From DAOTYH01 sp034435015 (GTDB taxonomy: Bacteria; Chloroflexota; Anaerolineae; Aggregatilineales; UBA3940), in assembly GCA_034435015.1 (NCBI GenBank), contig DAOTYH010000032.1, positions 1 to 41,297 on the forward strand: a DNA stretch of 41,297 nucleotides. The letters run 5' to 3'. Position numbers and translations under genes: made by a program. The notes beneath the pieces are model-generated. The model was given only the letters and a program-made list of their open reading frames with translations, was not told the DNA's origin and searched no databases. Shown here piece after piece: positions 25,346 through 33,482 of this stretch (its first letter is position 1; every line of letters starts with the position of its first letter).

Positions 25346-26590
25346 CTAGTACCACAGGGGGAACTGCTTACATAGTTCCTCAACCTCATTGCTCACGCGC
25401 GCAATGACCTTCTCATCATCAACATTCTCGATAACGTCCCGGAGCCAGATAGCAATCTGCCTTATCTCTGTTTCGCCGAAACCCCGCGTAGTGATGGCAG
25501 GCGTCCCAAGCCGAATGCCGGAGGGATCAAAGGCAGAGCGCTTGTCACCGGGAACCATATTGGCGTTCAGGGTGATGTGTGCCTGATCAAGAGCCGCCTG
25601 AGCTACCTTGCCAGGTACGCCCTTATTGGTGAGGTCAACCAGCAACAAGTGATTATCTGTCCCACCGCTGACGATCTCAAAGCCATAGCGCTTCAATTCT
25701 TCAGCCAGCAGGCGGGCATTCGAAACAACACGCTTGCAGTACTCGGTATATTCGGGTGTGCTGGCTTCTTGCAGGCACACAGCAATAGCCGCTGTGACGT
25801 GATCATGGGGGCCGCCCTGAAGGCCAGGGAAGACGGCTCGATCAATGATGCGGGCATGTTTCTGCTTGCACAGAATCATTGCGCCCCGCGGGCCTCGCAG
25901 AAGTTTATGGGTCGTCATCGTGACAGCGTCTGCATATGGCACTGGATCAGGATGCAGGCCGGTTGCCACCAGGCCGGAGATGTGGGCGATGTCTGCCGCA
26001 AAGCGGGCGCCCACGTCCTCAGCTATCTGGGCAAACTTATCGAACTCAAAAATGCGCGGGTAGGCAGTCCCGCCTGCCCAGATCAATTTAGGCTTATGCT
26101 CTTTAGCTAACTGCCATACGACATCGTAGTCAATCCTCCCCGTTTCAGGATTGACAGGATATTGCACTGCCTTGAAGAAATGCGCCGAGAAGTTAACCTT
26201 CCACCCGTGCGTCAGATGTCCGCCATCTGGCAATGCAAGCCCCATCACAGTATCTCCGGGCGCCAGCAGGGCATAGTAAACTGCTAGATTGGCGGGTGAG
26301 CCTGAGTAGGGTTGTACATTCGCATGATCAGCTTTGAAGAGCTTCTTGGCCCGCTCAATGGCCAGCGCTTCAATGGTATCTACGTTCTCATTGCCTCCAT
26401 AGTACCTTTTATGAACGTAACCCTCCGAGTACTTATTAGTGAAGACCGATCCAATGGCGCAAAGGACAGCGGGGCTGACGTAGTTCTCAGAGGGGATCAG
26501 CTCGATCCCGTTTTGTTGCCGTTCCTTCTCAGCTACTAGAGCCGCGTATATCTCCGGATCGGCTTGCAATAAGGCTTCTATATTTTGCAC
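25346..26590 (-). CDS. glyA: Serine hydroxymethyltransferase
   Basis: A 414-residue PLP enzyme that converts serine and tetrahydrofolate into glycine and 5,10-methylene-tetrahydrofolate. Diagnostic motifs are IPSENYVSPAVL, EGYVHKRYYGGNENVD, YSGSPANLAVY and the PLP-lysine motif TTHKLLRGPRGAMILC with Lys229. Length matches the family. The start is GTG at 26590, supported by GGAGAAGG five bases upstream. A sigma-70-type promoter lies about 86 bases upstream and a strong hairpin ends the transcript, so glyA is monocistronic. Confidence 0.97.
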   Translation of the reverse strand: MQNIEALLQADPEIYAALVAEKERQQNGIELIPSENYVSPAVLCAIGSVFTNKYSEGYVHKRYYGGNENVDTIEALAIERAKKLFKADHANVQPYSGSPANLAVYYALLAPGDTVMGLALPDGGHLTHGWKVNFSAHFFKAVQYPVNPETGRIDYDVVWQLAKEHKPKLIWAGGTAYPRIFEFDKFAQIAEDVGARFAADIAHISGLVATGLHPDPVPYADAVTMTTHKLLRGPRGAMILCKQKHARIIDRAVFPGLQGGPHDHVTAAIAVCLQEASTPEYTEYCKRVVSNARLLAEELKRYGFEIVSGGTDNHLLLVDLTNKGVPGKVAQAALDQAHITLNANMVPGDKRSAFDPSGIRLGTPAITTRGFGETEIRQIAIWLRDVIENVDDEKVIARVSNEVEELCKQFPLWY

Positions 26591-26675
26591 AGAGACCTTC
26601 TCCGTTTAGCTAAGGAATGAGTTAAGAGGGGATTACAGGGTATTTACATTGTAGCGTATTTAACTCTGAGCGTAT

Positions 26676-26703
26676 AGTATAGGCAATGTTTTTTGCGGGA
26701 CAA
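26676..26703 (-). promoter_or_regulatory. Sigma-70-type promoter for glyA
   Basis: On the minus strand TTGTCC (26698-26703) and TATACT (26676-26681) are separated by 16 bases; four and five of six consensus positions match. The leader would be about 80 bases. Confidence 0.55.
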
Positions 26704-26755
26704 GGACAGCTCCCTTCCCAGACCATGCCGGCCCATAATCGTCAATACTGCCAGA

Positions 26756-27889
26756 TCAACCCAGTTGCTGAGCCTGCTTAAAAATACGGTCGGCGATGTC
26801 GTAAGCCGCGCGAGGCTTACCAATGCGTTGGGCGGCGGCGCGGCATTTTTTGAATTCCGCCTGATTCCCCGACAACCAGGCATAGGCTGTAGTCAGCACA
26901 CCAATCGCCCCCGGTGACCATGACCCCGCCCCATTCTCAACGATGTAACGGACATTGCCTGCCTCCTGGCCCGGCAGTGCCTCATACAGGATCAGGGGCA
27001 AGCCGCAGGCCAGTGCCTCCGTCACAATCAGCCCCCCTGCCTTACAGACAATGAAATCAGCCGCATGCATCATCTCCGGCATGTTTTTCACCAGCCCGTA
27101 CACGTGAACCTTGCCCTTCCAGGTAGTGGCTCTGAGCTGGGCTTCCGTTTCAACATCCCCGCCGCTGACTGCCACTATTTGCAGATCAAGGCCAGAACGA
27201 TCAAGTAATTGAGCGATGTTAGCTGTTTCACGTGTGCGTGCTGACCCCACTACCAGAGCAGTCGTCATATCTGGCTCCCACCCTAACGTCCGGCGGAGGG
27301 TAATGCGGTCGCGTCTCTCAGACGCGAAGGCTGGATGTACCGGCAAGCCGGTGAGATACACGCGCTCTCTGGGAAGCCCCTGGTCAATGGCCTGCTTGTA
27401 GACATTACCTGTCGGTACAAAAGTGATGTCTGCACCCTCGTTGAACCACATGCTGTGTACGTCAACCAGATCAGTGACAACCACATCAACGTAGGTTGGG
27501 TGGGAAGCTTCATGGGCCGCCGAGATCGCTGCTTGGGAAAAAGCGGGGTGGGTGGTTACCACCACATCAGGCAGATGCTGCTGGACTGCTTTGATAAGAG
27601 CCTTGTTCATGACCGTAGTGGTGACATGTTGCATCAGACGAGCCACCATTGGCGCATCAGTAGCCGAGTAGGCAATCTGGTACAGTGTCGGGTCCTCTGT
27701 TACCACGCCATCGTAGCTTGCTTCAACCAGCCTGATTAAGTCTGGAAGTTCCGGGTCTTGCAAGGGGTTAATGATAGTTATCTCGCAGACGTCACCATAT
27801 ACCTCATCAAGGGCGGCTCCCACAGCCTCAGCGGCGCGACGATGGCCAAAGCCGGCATCGGCGGTAAGGATAAGAACCTTCTTTTTCAT
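26756..27889 (-). CDS. MGDG-synthase-like GT28 glycosyltransferase
   Basis: A 377-residue GT-B glycosyltransferase related to plant MGDG synthase, bacterial processive diacylglycerol glucosyltransferases and MurG. The N-terminal acceptor-side domain starts VLILTADAGFGHRRAAEAV. The C-terminal nucleotide-sugar domain carries CKAGGLIVTEALACGLPLILYEALPGQE (residues about 290-317). It is expected to add hexose to diacylglycerol on the cytoplasmic face of the membrane, making glycolipids. ATG at 27889 is used because AGAGGAAG lies close upstream and the Rossmann strand begins directly after it. It is not clearly part of an operon with glyA. The sugar donor cannot be told from the sequence. Confidence 0.88.
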   Translation of the reverse strand: MKKKVLILTADAGFGHRRAAEAVGAALDEVYGDVCEITIINPLQDPELPDLIRLVEASYDGVVTEDPTLYQIAYSATDAPMVARLMQHVTTTVMNKALIKAVQQHLPDVVVTTHPAFSQAAISAAHEASHPTYVDVVVTDLVDVHSMWFNEGADITFVPTGNVYKQAIDQGLPRERVYLTGLPVHPAFASERRDRITLRRTLGWEPDMTTALVVGSARTRETANIAQLLDRSGLDLQIVAVSGGDVETEAQLRATTWKGKVHVYGLVKNMPEMMHAADFIVCKAGGLIVTEALACGLPLILYEALPGQEAGNVRYIVENGAGSWSPGAIGVLTTAYAWLSGNQAEFKKCRAAAQRIGKPRAAYDIADRIFKQAQQLG

Positions 27890-28017
27890 AGCTTCCTCTC
27901 TCCAACAAGGCGAACCATGAGAGGATTGTAACGCAAGACGTTTCCCCAGCATACTGCAGGCTGTTTTTGAGTGAGTTTTGGGTAATTTTCCTACTGAGGA
28001 CGGCGGGGCGATAAATA

Positions 28018-28064
28018 CCCCAAGGGGAGGGGGGCTGGCTTCAATGTCCTCCTTCCCCTTGGGG
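28018..28064 (-). terminator. Terminator of the sugar operon
   Basis: CCCCAAGGGGAGGGGGG (28018-28034) pairs with 28048-28064 over 17 positions including two G-T wobbles, loop 13 bases. It lies 25 bases past the last stop codon of the operon and is followed on the minus strand by TATTTAT. Confidence 0.8.
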
Positions 28065-28088
28065 CAGACGAGGAAAGCGTTCTTTAGC

Positions 28089-29123
28089 TTATTTACCCAT
28101 CAGATGATTGAGAATGAGCCAATCCAGCTCCTCATAGTCACGGGCCGCGATCAGGCTGTCAATCTTGTCCTTTGGTAGAGAGCGCACCAGTTCAACCAAG
28201 CGCAGGAACATATGCAGGCTGTTGCGCAGATGCTTGGTTGCAAGCTCGGCTGGCTGAGTACGAACAGCCTTGACATCAAGCCCGACAATGCCGATCTCGT
28301 AGAAACGATTGGCATCCAGTACCCGCACCTGATTGAAAGCCCGGCGCAGATCAATCGAGCCAAAAGAACGATCTTGATCAAACTTCAGGCCGTTCTGATC
28401 GTTCAGGTGGACGCTCCATAGCTTGCCGAAGGCCATCGCGAAGGCGATCTCGTCCGCCGGGTCCAGCCCTGCCAAGATCGAGTGAGCTGACTCCATCAGC
28501 ACACCCACACGCTTGGGATCTTTGCTTTGGAAGCCAATCGCCAGCCCATGCCCCATAGTTGGGATGTAGGCCAAGTCCATTGGCTCATTAGGCTTTGGCT
28601 CAATGGCAATACGCAGTTCAGGGTCATAATCCAGCAGAGTATTGATGGCCTCCAAAAGCTGATGGGTAGCACGCACTGCGTCTTTGGCTTCCCGCATGTA
28701 CGTTCCTTCGCGGGCCAGCCATAGCACCATCAGGTTTGTGCCCAGCTCACGGCCAATATCTACTGCCTTCTTAGAGCGCTCAATCGCATAAGAACGGCAC
28801 TTGGGATCGTTGGATGTGAAAGCGCCGTCAATTGTGCTCGGATGCTCCCAAAGGCGCGGAGCAACGAATTCAGCGATCAAGCCATGATCTTCAAGCTTCC
28901 TGCGCATTGCCTGAGCTTGCTCACGAATCTGGGCAGGAGACAGATCATCTAGGCCGGGCACAGCATCATCATCATGAAACTGCACCGCGTCAAAGCCCAA
29001 CTTCTTGTATTCGGTCAACTTGTCATCGAAAGTGCGAGAGGGGCGCACCGTCGGCCCAAAGGGGTCAGCGCCCTCATGAATGTTCCACGGGCCGAAAGAG
29101 AAGCGGTAACCATATTTTTCCAT
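28089..29123 (-). CDS. Xylose/rhamnose-isomerase-like TIM-barrel sugar isomerase (first paralogue)
   Basis: A 344-residue metal-dependent aldose-ketose isomerase. The layout follows actinobacterial xylose isomerase: SFGPWNIHEGADPFGP, FHDDD with His50 and Asp53, IEPKPNEP with Glu175 and Lys177, Glu211 and His214, FDQD with Asp249 and Asp251, and Asp283. At the position of the xylose-isomerase metal ligand Asp245 it has His239 in VHLNDQNG, as in L-rhamnose isomerases of the Pseudomonas type. The substrate may therefore not be xylose. AGGAGG five bases before the ATG at 29123 fixes the start; codons further upstream have no family similarity. It is the last gene of the operon. Confidence 0.88.
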   Translation of the reverse strand: MEKYGYRFSFGPWNIHEGADPFGPTVRPSRTFDDKLTEYKKLGFDAVQFHDDDAVPGLDDLSPAQIREQAQAMRRKLEDHGLIAEFVAPRLWEHPSTIDGAFTSNDPKCRSYAIERSKKAVDIGRELGTNLMVLWLAREGTYMREAKDAVRATHQLLEAINTLLDYDPELRIAIEPKPNEPMDLAYIPTMGHGLAIGFQSKDPKRVGVLMESAHSILAGLDPADEIAFAMAFGKLWSVHLNDQNGLKFDQDRSFGSIDLRRAFNQVRVLDANRFYEIGIVGLDVKAVRTQPAELATKHLRNSLHMFLRLVELVRSLPKDKIDSLIAARDYEELDWLILNHLMGK

Positions 29124-29183
29124 GGATTCCTCCTCTGAAACCGTTATATTGGAAACGAGGCCTCTCTGCAAGCCTCTCCGTCC

Positions 29184-30140
29184 TCAGCCAGCTTTCACTC
29201 TAGCTGATTCCATGAAGGCTAGTGTCTCCTCTAGGGAACGGACAGCACCGGCCGCACCTACACCGGTTACACACAGCGCCCCGACCGCATTAGCAAGACG
29301 AGCTGTTTGCTCTAGCGTCCAGCCCTGCCAGACACCGGCAATGAATCCAGCCGCGAAGGCGTCTCCGGCACCGGTGGCATCTACCACCTCGACCTCGAAG
29401 GCAGGAACATGCAGGGTCTCGCCGGCGCGAGTCATGACCAAACAGCCTTCAGCGGCCATCTTTAACCCGACTACTCCGACACCCCGGTCGAGCAAGGCAC
29501 GTGCCACATCGTGGGGATCATCCAGACCTGTCAATGCCTGTGCCTCAGCCAGACTGGGGACAAAGTAGTCTACATATGGCAGGCATGGCTCCAAGAGCTG
29601 CATCCAACGCCCGGTATCATCCCAGACTGTGTCCAAGAAAGTGGTCACGCCCATGGATTTTGCTCGACGCATCAGCTCCGCAGTGGGTTGGCCATCAATG
29701 CCGGGCATGACGAGCGCTCCGGCTACATGCAAAATGGAAGCACCTTCGATCAGGGAAAAGTCAATGTCCTCCAGTTGCAGGCGTGCGTTTGCACCAATGT
29801 AGTGAACAAAACGCCGCTCGCCATCTGGGTCTACCATCACCATGGTGGCCGATGTACCTATCTGCTGATCCCGCTTGATACCACGGGTGCCGATCCCGCG
29901 TTCTTTCATGGCGTTCAGCACAAAATCGCCGAATGGATCAGCGCCGACCTTGCCGATGACCTCAACGGGCAGGCCAAGCCGCGCTAACGCAGTGCCAGCG
30001 TTAGCCGCACAGCCGCCTGTATACAAGCCCATCTCGTCCACCAGCACCAACCGCCCTGCCTCAGGTAATGTTCTGAGAGGCCGTCCGACGACATCGGCTA
30101 CCAAGATACCCAGACATACAATAGGCTTGTTCTGTGACAT
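29184..30140 (-). CDS. PfkB-family carbohydrate kinase
   Basis: A 318-residue ribokinase-fold kinase that phosphorylates a sugar or sugar acid with ATP. The N-terminal PfkB signature region is TGGCAANAGTALARLG (residues 41-56). The C-terminal signature is DATGAGDAFAAGF, with Asp260 as catalytic base. Length and lid region are normal. The start lies four bases after the stop of the FGGY kinase, with AGGA inside the end of that gene, so the two kinases are made together. Family members act on ribose, fructose, 2-keto-3-deoxygluconate, tagatose-6-phosphate and others; sequence alone does not decide. Confidence 0.92.
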   Translation of the reverse strand: MSQNKPIVCLGILVADVVGRPLRTLPEAGRLVLVDEMGLYTGGCAANAGTALARLGLPVEVIGKVGADPFGDFVLNAMKERGIGTRGIKRDQQIGTSATMVMVDPDGERRFVHYIGANARLQLEDIDFSLIEGASILHVAGALVMPGIDGQPTAELMRRAKSMGVTTFLDTVWDDTGRWMQLLEPCLPYVDYFVPSLAEAQALTGLDDPHDVARALLDRGVGVVGLKMAAEGCLVMTRAGETLHVPAFEVEVVDATGAGDAFAAGFIAGVWQGWTLEQTARLANAVGALCVTGVGAAGAVRSLEETLAFMESARVKAG

Positions 30141-30144
30141 AGCT

Positions 30145-31692
30145 TTATCCTGCCACCAAGTGTTTGTTAACCACCTGCGCTATGGCTTCAAACTCTGACT
30201 TCAAGGCGGGATATAGGGCACGGAAGCGAGGGTAGTAATCAGCATAGATTGACGCCGCCGCTCCAGGGGTAGTTTGGCCTGTCAGGCGGATAGCCCTGTT
30301 GCAAGCTTCAGCGGCATCTTTATAGACACCAGAACCGATACCGGCCAACAAAGCAGCACCATAGGCGGCCCCTTCTGTGACGTTGACAGTGACAATTTCC
30401 GCACCGAAAACGTCAGCCAGAATCTGACGCCAGAGTGCACTGCGTGCACCACCACCGGAAGCACGGACCTGCTCAATGGGAATGCCAAGCGCACGCATCA
30501 ATTCAAGGGAGTCGCGCAGGCCGTAAGAGACACCCTCCAATACTGCGCGGGTCATATGTGGCTTGGAGTGGCGCAGCGTCAAGCCAAAGAAAACACCCCG
30601 TGCGTTGGGATCGGGGTAAGGAGTCCGCTCACCAGTCAGATAAGGTAAGAAGATCAAACCTTCACTGCCTGCCGGTGCTTTGGCTGCCTCTTCAGTTAGG
30701 AGATCATAGGGGTCTCGTTTAGCTTCTTTGGCCTGCATACGCTCCATATCACCCAGCGTATCCCGGTACCACCTGAAGCTACCTGCGGCTGAAAGCATAA
30801 CGCCCATCAGATGCCACATCCCCGGCACAGCATGGCAGAAAGCGTGAAGCCTCCCCTGCGGCTCCACGCGGTAGCTGTCCGAAGCCGCAAAAACCACGCC
30901 CGACGTACCTAGTGTGACGGAGATCACACCCTCAGTGATGATGCCAGTCCCCAACGCCTGTGCCGCCTGATCTCCTCCACCGCCTACCACCGGTGTACCT
31001 TCGAGGAGATCGGTCTCCTGCGCGGCACGCGCACTGATACGTGCACTCGCAACCGGCGACTCGGTGACTTCAGGGAGCCACTGGCGGGGTATCTCAAGCG
31101 CCTTGAGCATCTCCTCAGACCACTGGCGTCTCCCCACATCAAAGAGGGAGGTGCCCGACGCATCCGACACTTCGCTGAAGAAACCACCTGTCAAACGGAA
31201 ACGCACGTAGTCTTTCGGGAGCAGGACCTTGGCAATTTTGCTGTAAACCTCTGGCTCATTCTCGCGCACCCACACAATCTTGGGGGCCGTAAAGCCGGGC
31301 AACACTGGGTTGCCAGTCAGTTGAAGCACACGTTCGGCCCCAACCTTCTCGGTAATGGAGACACACTGTGCCGCAGTGCGCTGATCATTCCACATGATGC
31401 AGGGACGCAGAACCTCCCCGTGGGAGTTGAGCAATACCATGCCATGCATCTGACCCGTCAGGCCGACGCCAGCTACTTCGCTTGGCTTCACCTTGCTGTC
31501 CGCCAGCACCCGACGGATACTGGTGACGCTGGCCGCCCACCAGTCCACTGGATTCTGTTCGGCCCACATAGGGTGAGGAGTCATCATTGGGTACTCAGTG
31601 GTCGCACTGGCCTTTACAGCGCCATCGGCATCTATCAAAAGAGCTTTGCTGCCGGTAGTTCCCACATCAAGGCCGAGTAAGTATGTGGTCAT
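30145..31692 (-). CDS. xylB: FGGY-family sugar kinase, xylulokinase-like
   Basis: A 515-residue cytoplasmic kinase that phosphorylates a ketopentose, most likely D-xylulose. Motifs are the N-terminal phosphate loop LGLDVGTTGSKALL, the xylulokinase-type GLTGQMHGMVLL and MWNDQR (residues about 78-104), catalytic Asp in GGGGDQAAQALG (about 255-266), and the C-terminal FGGY signature region with ASGGGARSALWRQILADVFG. AGGAGAAGG lies nine bases upstream of the ATG at 31692; codons further upstream do not match the family. A long imperfect hairpin occupies the gap before it. Its placement between two isomerases supports a ketose-kinase role, but related kinases act on other ketoses. Confidence 0.9.
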   Translation of the reverse strand: MTTYLLGLDVGTTGSKALLIDADGAVKASATTEYPMMTPHPMWAEQNPVDWWAASVTSIRRVLADSKVKPSEVAGVGLTGQMHGMVLLNSHGEVLRPCIMWNDQRTAAQCVSITEKVGAERVLQLTGNPVLPGFTAPKIVWVRENEPEVYSKIAKVLLPKDYVRFRLTGGFFSEVSDASGTSLFDVGRRQWSEEMLKALEIPRQWLPEVTESPVASARISARAAQETDLLEGTPVVGGGGDQAAQALGTGIITEGVISVTLGTSGVVFAASDSYRVEPQGRLHAFCHAVPGMWHLMGVMLSAAGSFRWYRDTLGDMERMQAKEAKRDPYDLLTEEAAKAPAGSEGLIFLPYLTGERTPYPDPNARGVFFGLTLRHSKPHMTRAVLEGVSYGLRDSLELMRALGIPIEQVRASGGGARSALWRQILADVFGAEIVTVNVTEGAAYGAALLAGIGSGVYKDAAEACNRAIRLTGQTTPGAAASIYADYYPRFRALYPALKSEFEAIAQVVNKHLVAG

Positions 31693-31725
31693 AGGCAATA
31701 ACCTTCTCCTGCGTTCAGAAACAAA

Positions 31726-31799
31726 CCAGGCCCTCCGTCTAGTATGTCCAGTCTGCACAGCTTCTAAGCACAGAGATTGCACACTAGCGGAGCGCCTGG
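31726..31799 (-). promoter_or_regulatory. Long intercistronic hairpin upstream of xylB
   Basis: CCAGGC, CTCCG and CTAGT (31726-31743) pair with ACTAG, CGGAG and GCCTGG (31783-31799), giving 16 pairs broken by one mismatch and one bulge around a loop of about 39 bases. It fills most of the 121-base gap. Confidence 0.55.
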
Positions 31800-31813
31800 A
31801 TCATGGCCGTCAG

Positions 31814-32959
31814 TTACTTGACGGGAGGAAGTGGTGGCAGTCTGTCAGGATGCAATGCACGCATCCGTATCAGGTAGGCCTCCAGCCAGCCGCGTGCCTT
31901 GTCGGGATGGTTCGTAGCATAGATGATCGACTCGTGATCCAGCTCGTTGATCCGGTCATTGGCGGCACGGATGGCATCCATGCATATCTTCAGAGCAACA
32001 TCCACCGGCATACGTTCCGGGTTGATGTCCGGACCAAAATACCCACGGTAGCCGTACATCTTTAGGACATAGAGCAACGCCTCTGTTTGCTCCGGTGAGA
32101 TGACCCCTACATTCAGATCTTGGTCATAGTTACCCAAAGGCTGGCTGTTCCAGTGAGTATGAGCCAAACGGCCTTCTGAAAGCGGCCAGCTATAGGCATA
32201 GGCTAAGTCCTCAAAGCCCATCAGCACATGGCCGATTTCGGGATTCATACCGACCAGCGCATGGCCTTCATCCAGAAGCTGGCGGTTGACAGGGTTCTTC
32301 AGCATGGCCTCAACCTGATGGGCCAACAGGATACCTTCTGGCGTCAGGCCATAGAGGATATGGCCGCGCGGCTCGTAGGGCTTTGGCTCAAATGCTACTC
32401 GGACGCCTGGCACAGCATCCATAGCCTCTGCCAGCCCCTGGGCAAAGCGGTCACGCATCGCAACCAGATCAATGCCAAAGGCATTCTCATATCCATCAAT
32501 GCCAGGCCACACGACCGCGAAGTCGGTATCCAGTTCCTTGTTCAACTGAAAAGCCTGCTTTGTACGCTCGATTGCCGCCTGACGGGGGCCGGGCAAGGGG
32601 TTCGAGAGCGATCCCCATTCAAACTGTTCATCCCAGAAAAGCAAGGGGATGACCGTGATCAGCTTGATGCCCGTATCGGCCATGAACTTCTTCCAGAGGT
32701 CAAGGTTCTGCTCATTGACCTCGTTCGGGTAGTGAGCCTCCAGCCCAGAAAGCCCGTAGTCGGCGAGCTTGGCGGCAACCTCAAGTCGTCGTTCGATGTC
32801 AGTCTCTTCAGCATACTTGGCATGAAACCGGCTATTGGGCGGAGAGAAGAACCAGATACCTGCTGAGAACTTCAACTCGAGGTTGAACGACTTGAGATGC
32901 TCCACCATCTCTTCAGGTGTGCGTCTGATAGCCTGCGATCTGAGATCGGGGAGTGCCAT
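31814..32959 (-). CDS. Xylose-isomerase-like TIM-barrel sugar isomerase (second paralogue)
   Basis: A 381-residue protein of the xylose-isomerase-like TIM-barrel superfamily, distinct from the paralogue at 28089-29123. It keeps FEPKP (Glu191, Lys193), NPEIGH (Glu241, His244), YDQD (Asp279, Asp281) and Asp311 in GPDINPER. Like its paralogue it has a histidine (His269 in HTHWNSQ) where xylose isomerase has the metal ligand Asp245. The N-terminus carries a 30-residue extension before FSAGIWFFSPP. It starts three bases after the stop of the small membrane protein. Isomerase chemistry is likely; the sugar is not known. Confidence 0.85.
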   Translation of the reverse strand: MALPDLRSQAIRRTPEEMVEHLKSFNLELKFSAGIWFFSPPNSRFHAKYAEETDIERRLEVAAKLADYGLSGLEAHYPNEVNEQNLDLWKKFMADTGIKLITVIPLLFWDEQFEWGSLSNPLPGPRQAAIERTKQAFQLNKELDTDFAVVWPGIDGYENAFGIDLVAMRDRFAQGLAEAMDAVPGVRVAFEPKPYEPRGHILYGLTPEGILLAHQVEAMLKNPVNRQLLDEGHALVGMNPEIGHVLMGFEDLAYAYSWPLSEGRLAHTHWNSQPLGNYDQDLNVGVISPEQTEALLYVLKMYGYRGYFGPDINPERMPVDVALKICMDAIRAANDRINELDHESIIYATNHPDKARGWLEAYLIRMRALHPDRLPPLPPVK

Positions 32960-32962
32960 AGA

Positions 32963-33391
32963 CTAGCTTCCTTTCTCCAGTTCACCAGCAGGGACACCAG
33001 TCAAGTGAGCCGATTGGCGCTTGCCACGAGGCGTAATGTGACTCCAGACAATGAAGCCCAACACAGAGAAGAACAACATGTGGAAACCGATCCGATAGAG
33101 AATATGGGCCCAAGGCTGGAACATCCCCACCACACCCAAGACAATGCCCGCAATCAGGATGGCCTCAATAGGACGGTATAGTTTCGGAGAGATCTTCCCG
33201 CTGAGATTAACCGCCGGAAAAGCAACCCCAAAGAAAATGAACGCGATCAGGATAGACAGGAAGATCGTCATAAAGGAAGCGACTTGCCCCGCCGCTGGGC
33301 TTAGCACGAGAGGTAACACGATCCGCAAGATCAAGAGCACCGCAATCACGATCGCGCCTATGATCAGCGGCTTTACTTTTATGTTCGCCAT
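32963..33391 (-). CDS. Small four-helix membrane protein of unknown function
   Basis: A 142-residue protein with four hydrophobic segments at about residues 8-30, 38-60, 76-93 and 98-117, short loops and a polar basic C-terminus (HITPRGKRQSAHL). I do not recognise a family. AAGGAGAAG precedes the ATG. It lies inside the sugar operon, between the dehydrogenase and the second isomerase paralogue, and its stop is three bases from the next start, so it is co-translated with catabolic enzymes rather than with the permeases. It could help transport or anchor an enzyme; nothing in the sequence settles this. Confidence 0.75.
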   Translation of the reverse strand: MANIKVKPLIIGAIVIAVLLILRIVLPLVLSPAAGQVASFMTIFLSILIAFIFFGVAFPAVNLSGKISPKLYRPIEAILIAGIVLGVVGMFQPWAHILYRIGFHMLFFSVLGFIVWSHITPRGKRQSAHLTGVPAGELEKGS

Positions 33392-33442
33392 ATCTTCTCC
33401 TTAAGTTCCTGTGCAGGCCCCGGTCATGGCTTCCCGGAGAAT

Positions 33443-33470
33443 GGGGCGGAGGCAATACGGCCTCCACCCC
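33443..33470 (-). promoter_or_regulatory. Intercistronic hairpin after the Gfo/Idh/MocA gene
   Basis: GGGGCGGAGGC (33443-33453) pairs with GCCTCCACCCC (33460-33470) over 11 positions with one wobble and a six-base loop. No T-tract follows, so it is more likely a partial terminator or a 3-prime stabiliser. Confidence 0.6.
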
Positions 33471-33482
33471 AGCCTGACAGAT

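Noticed and set aside
28089..29123. Calling this gene xylA outright
   Set aside because: A metal ligand differs from xylose isomerase and matches rhamnose isomerase, so the substrate is open.
32228..32866. Open frame of 212 codons on the plus strand
   Set aside because: It is a shadow of the second xylose-isomerase-like gene, without a start signal or recognisable motif.
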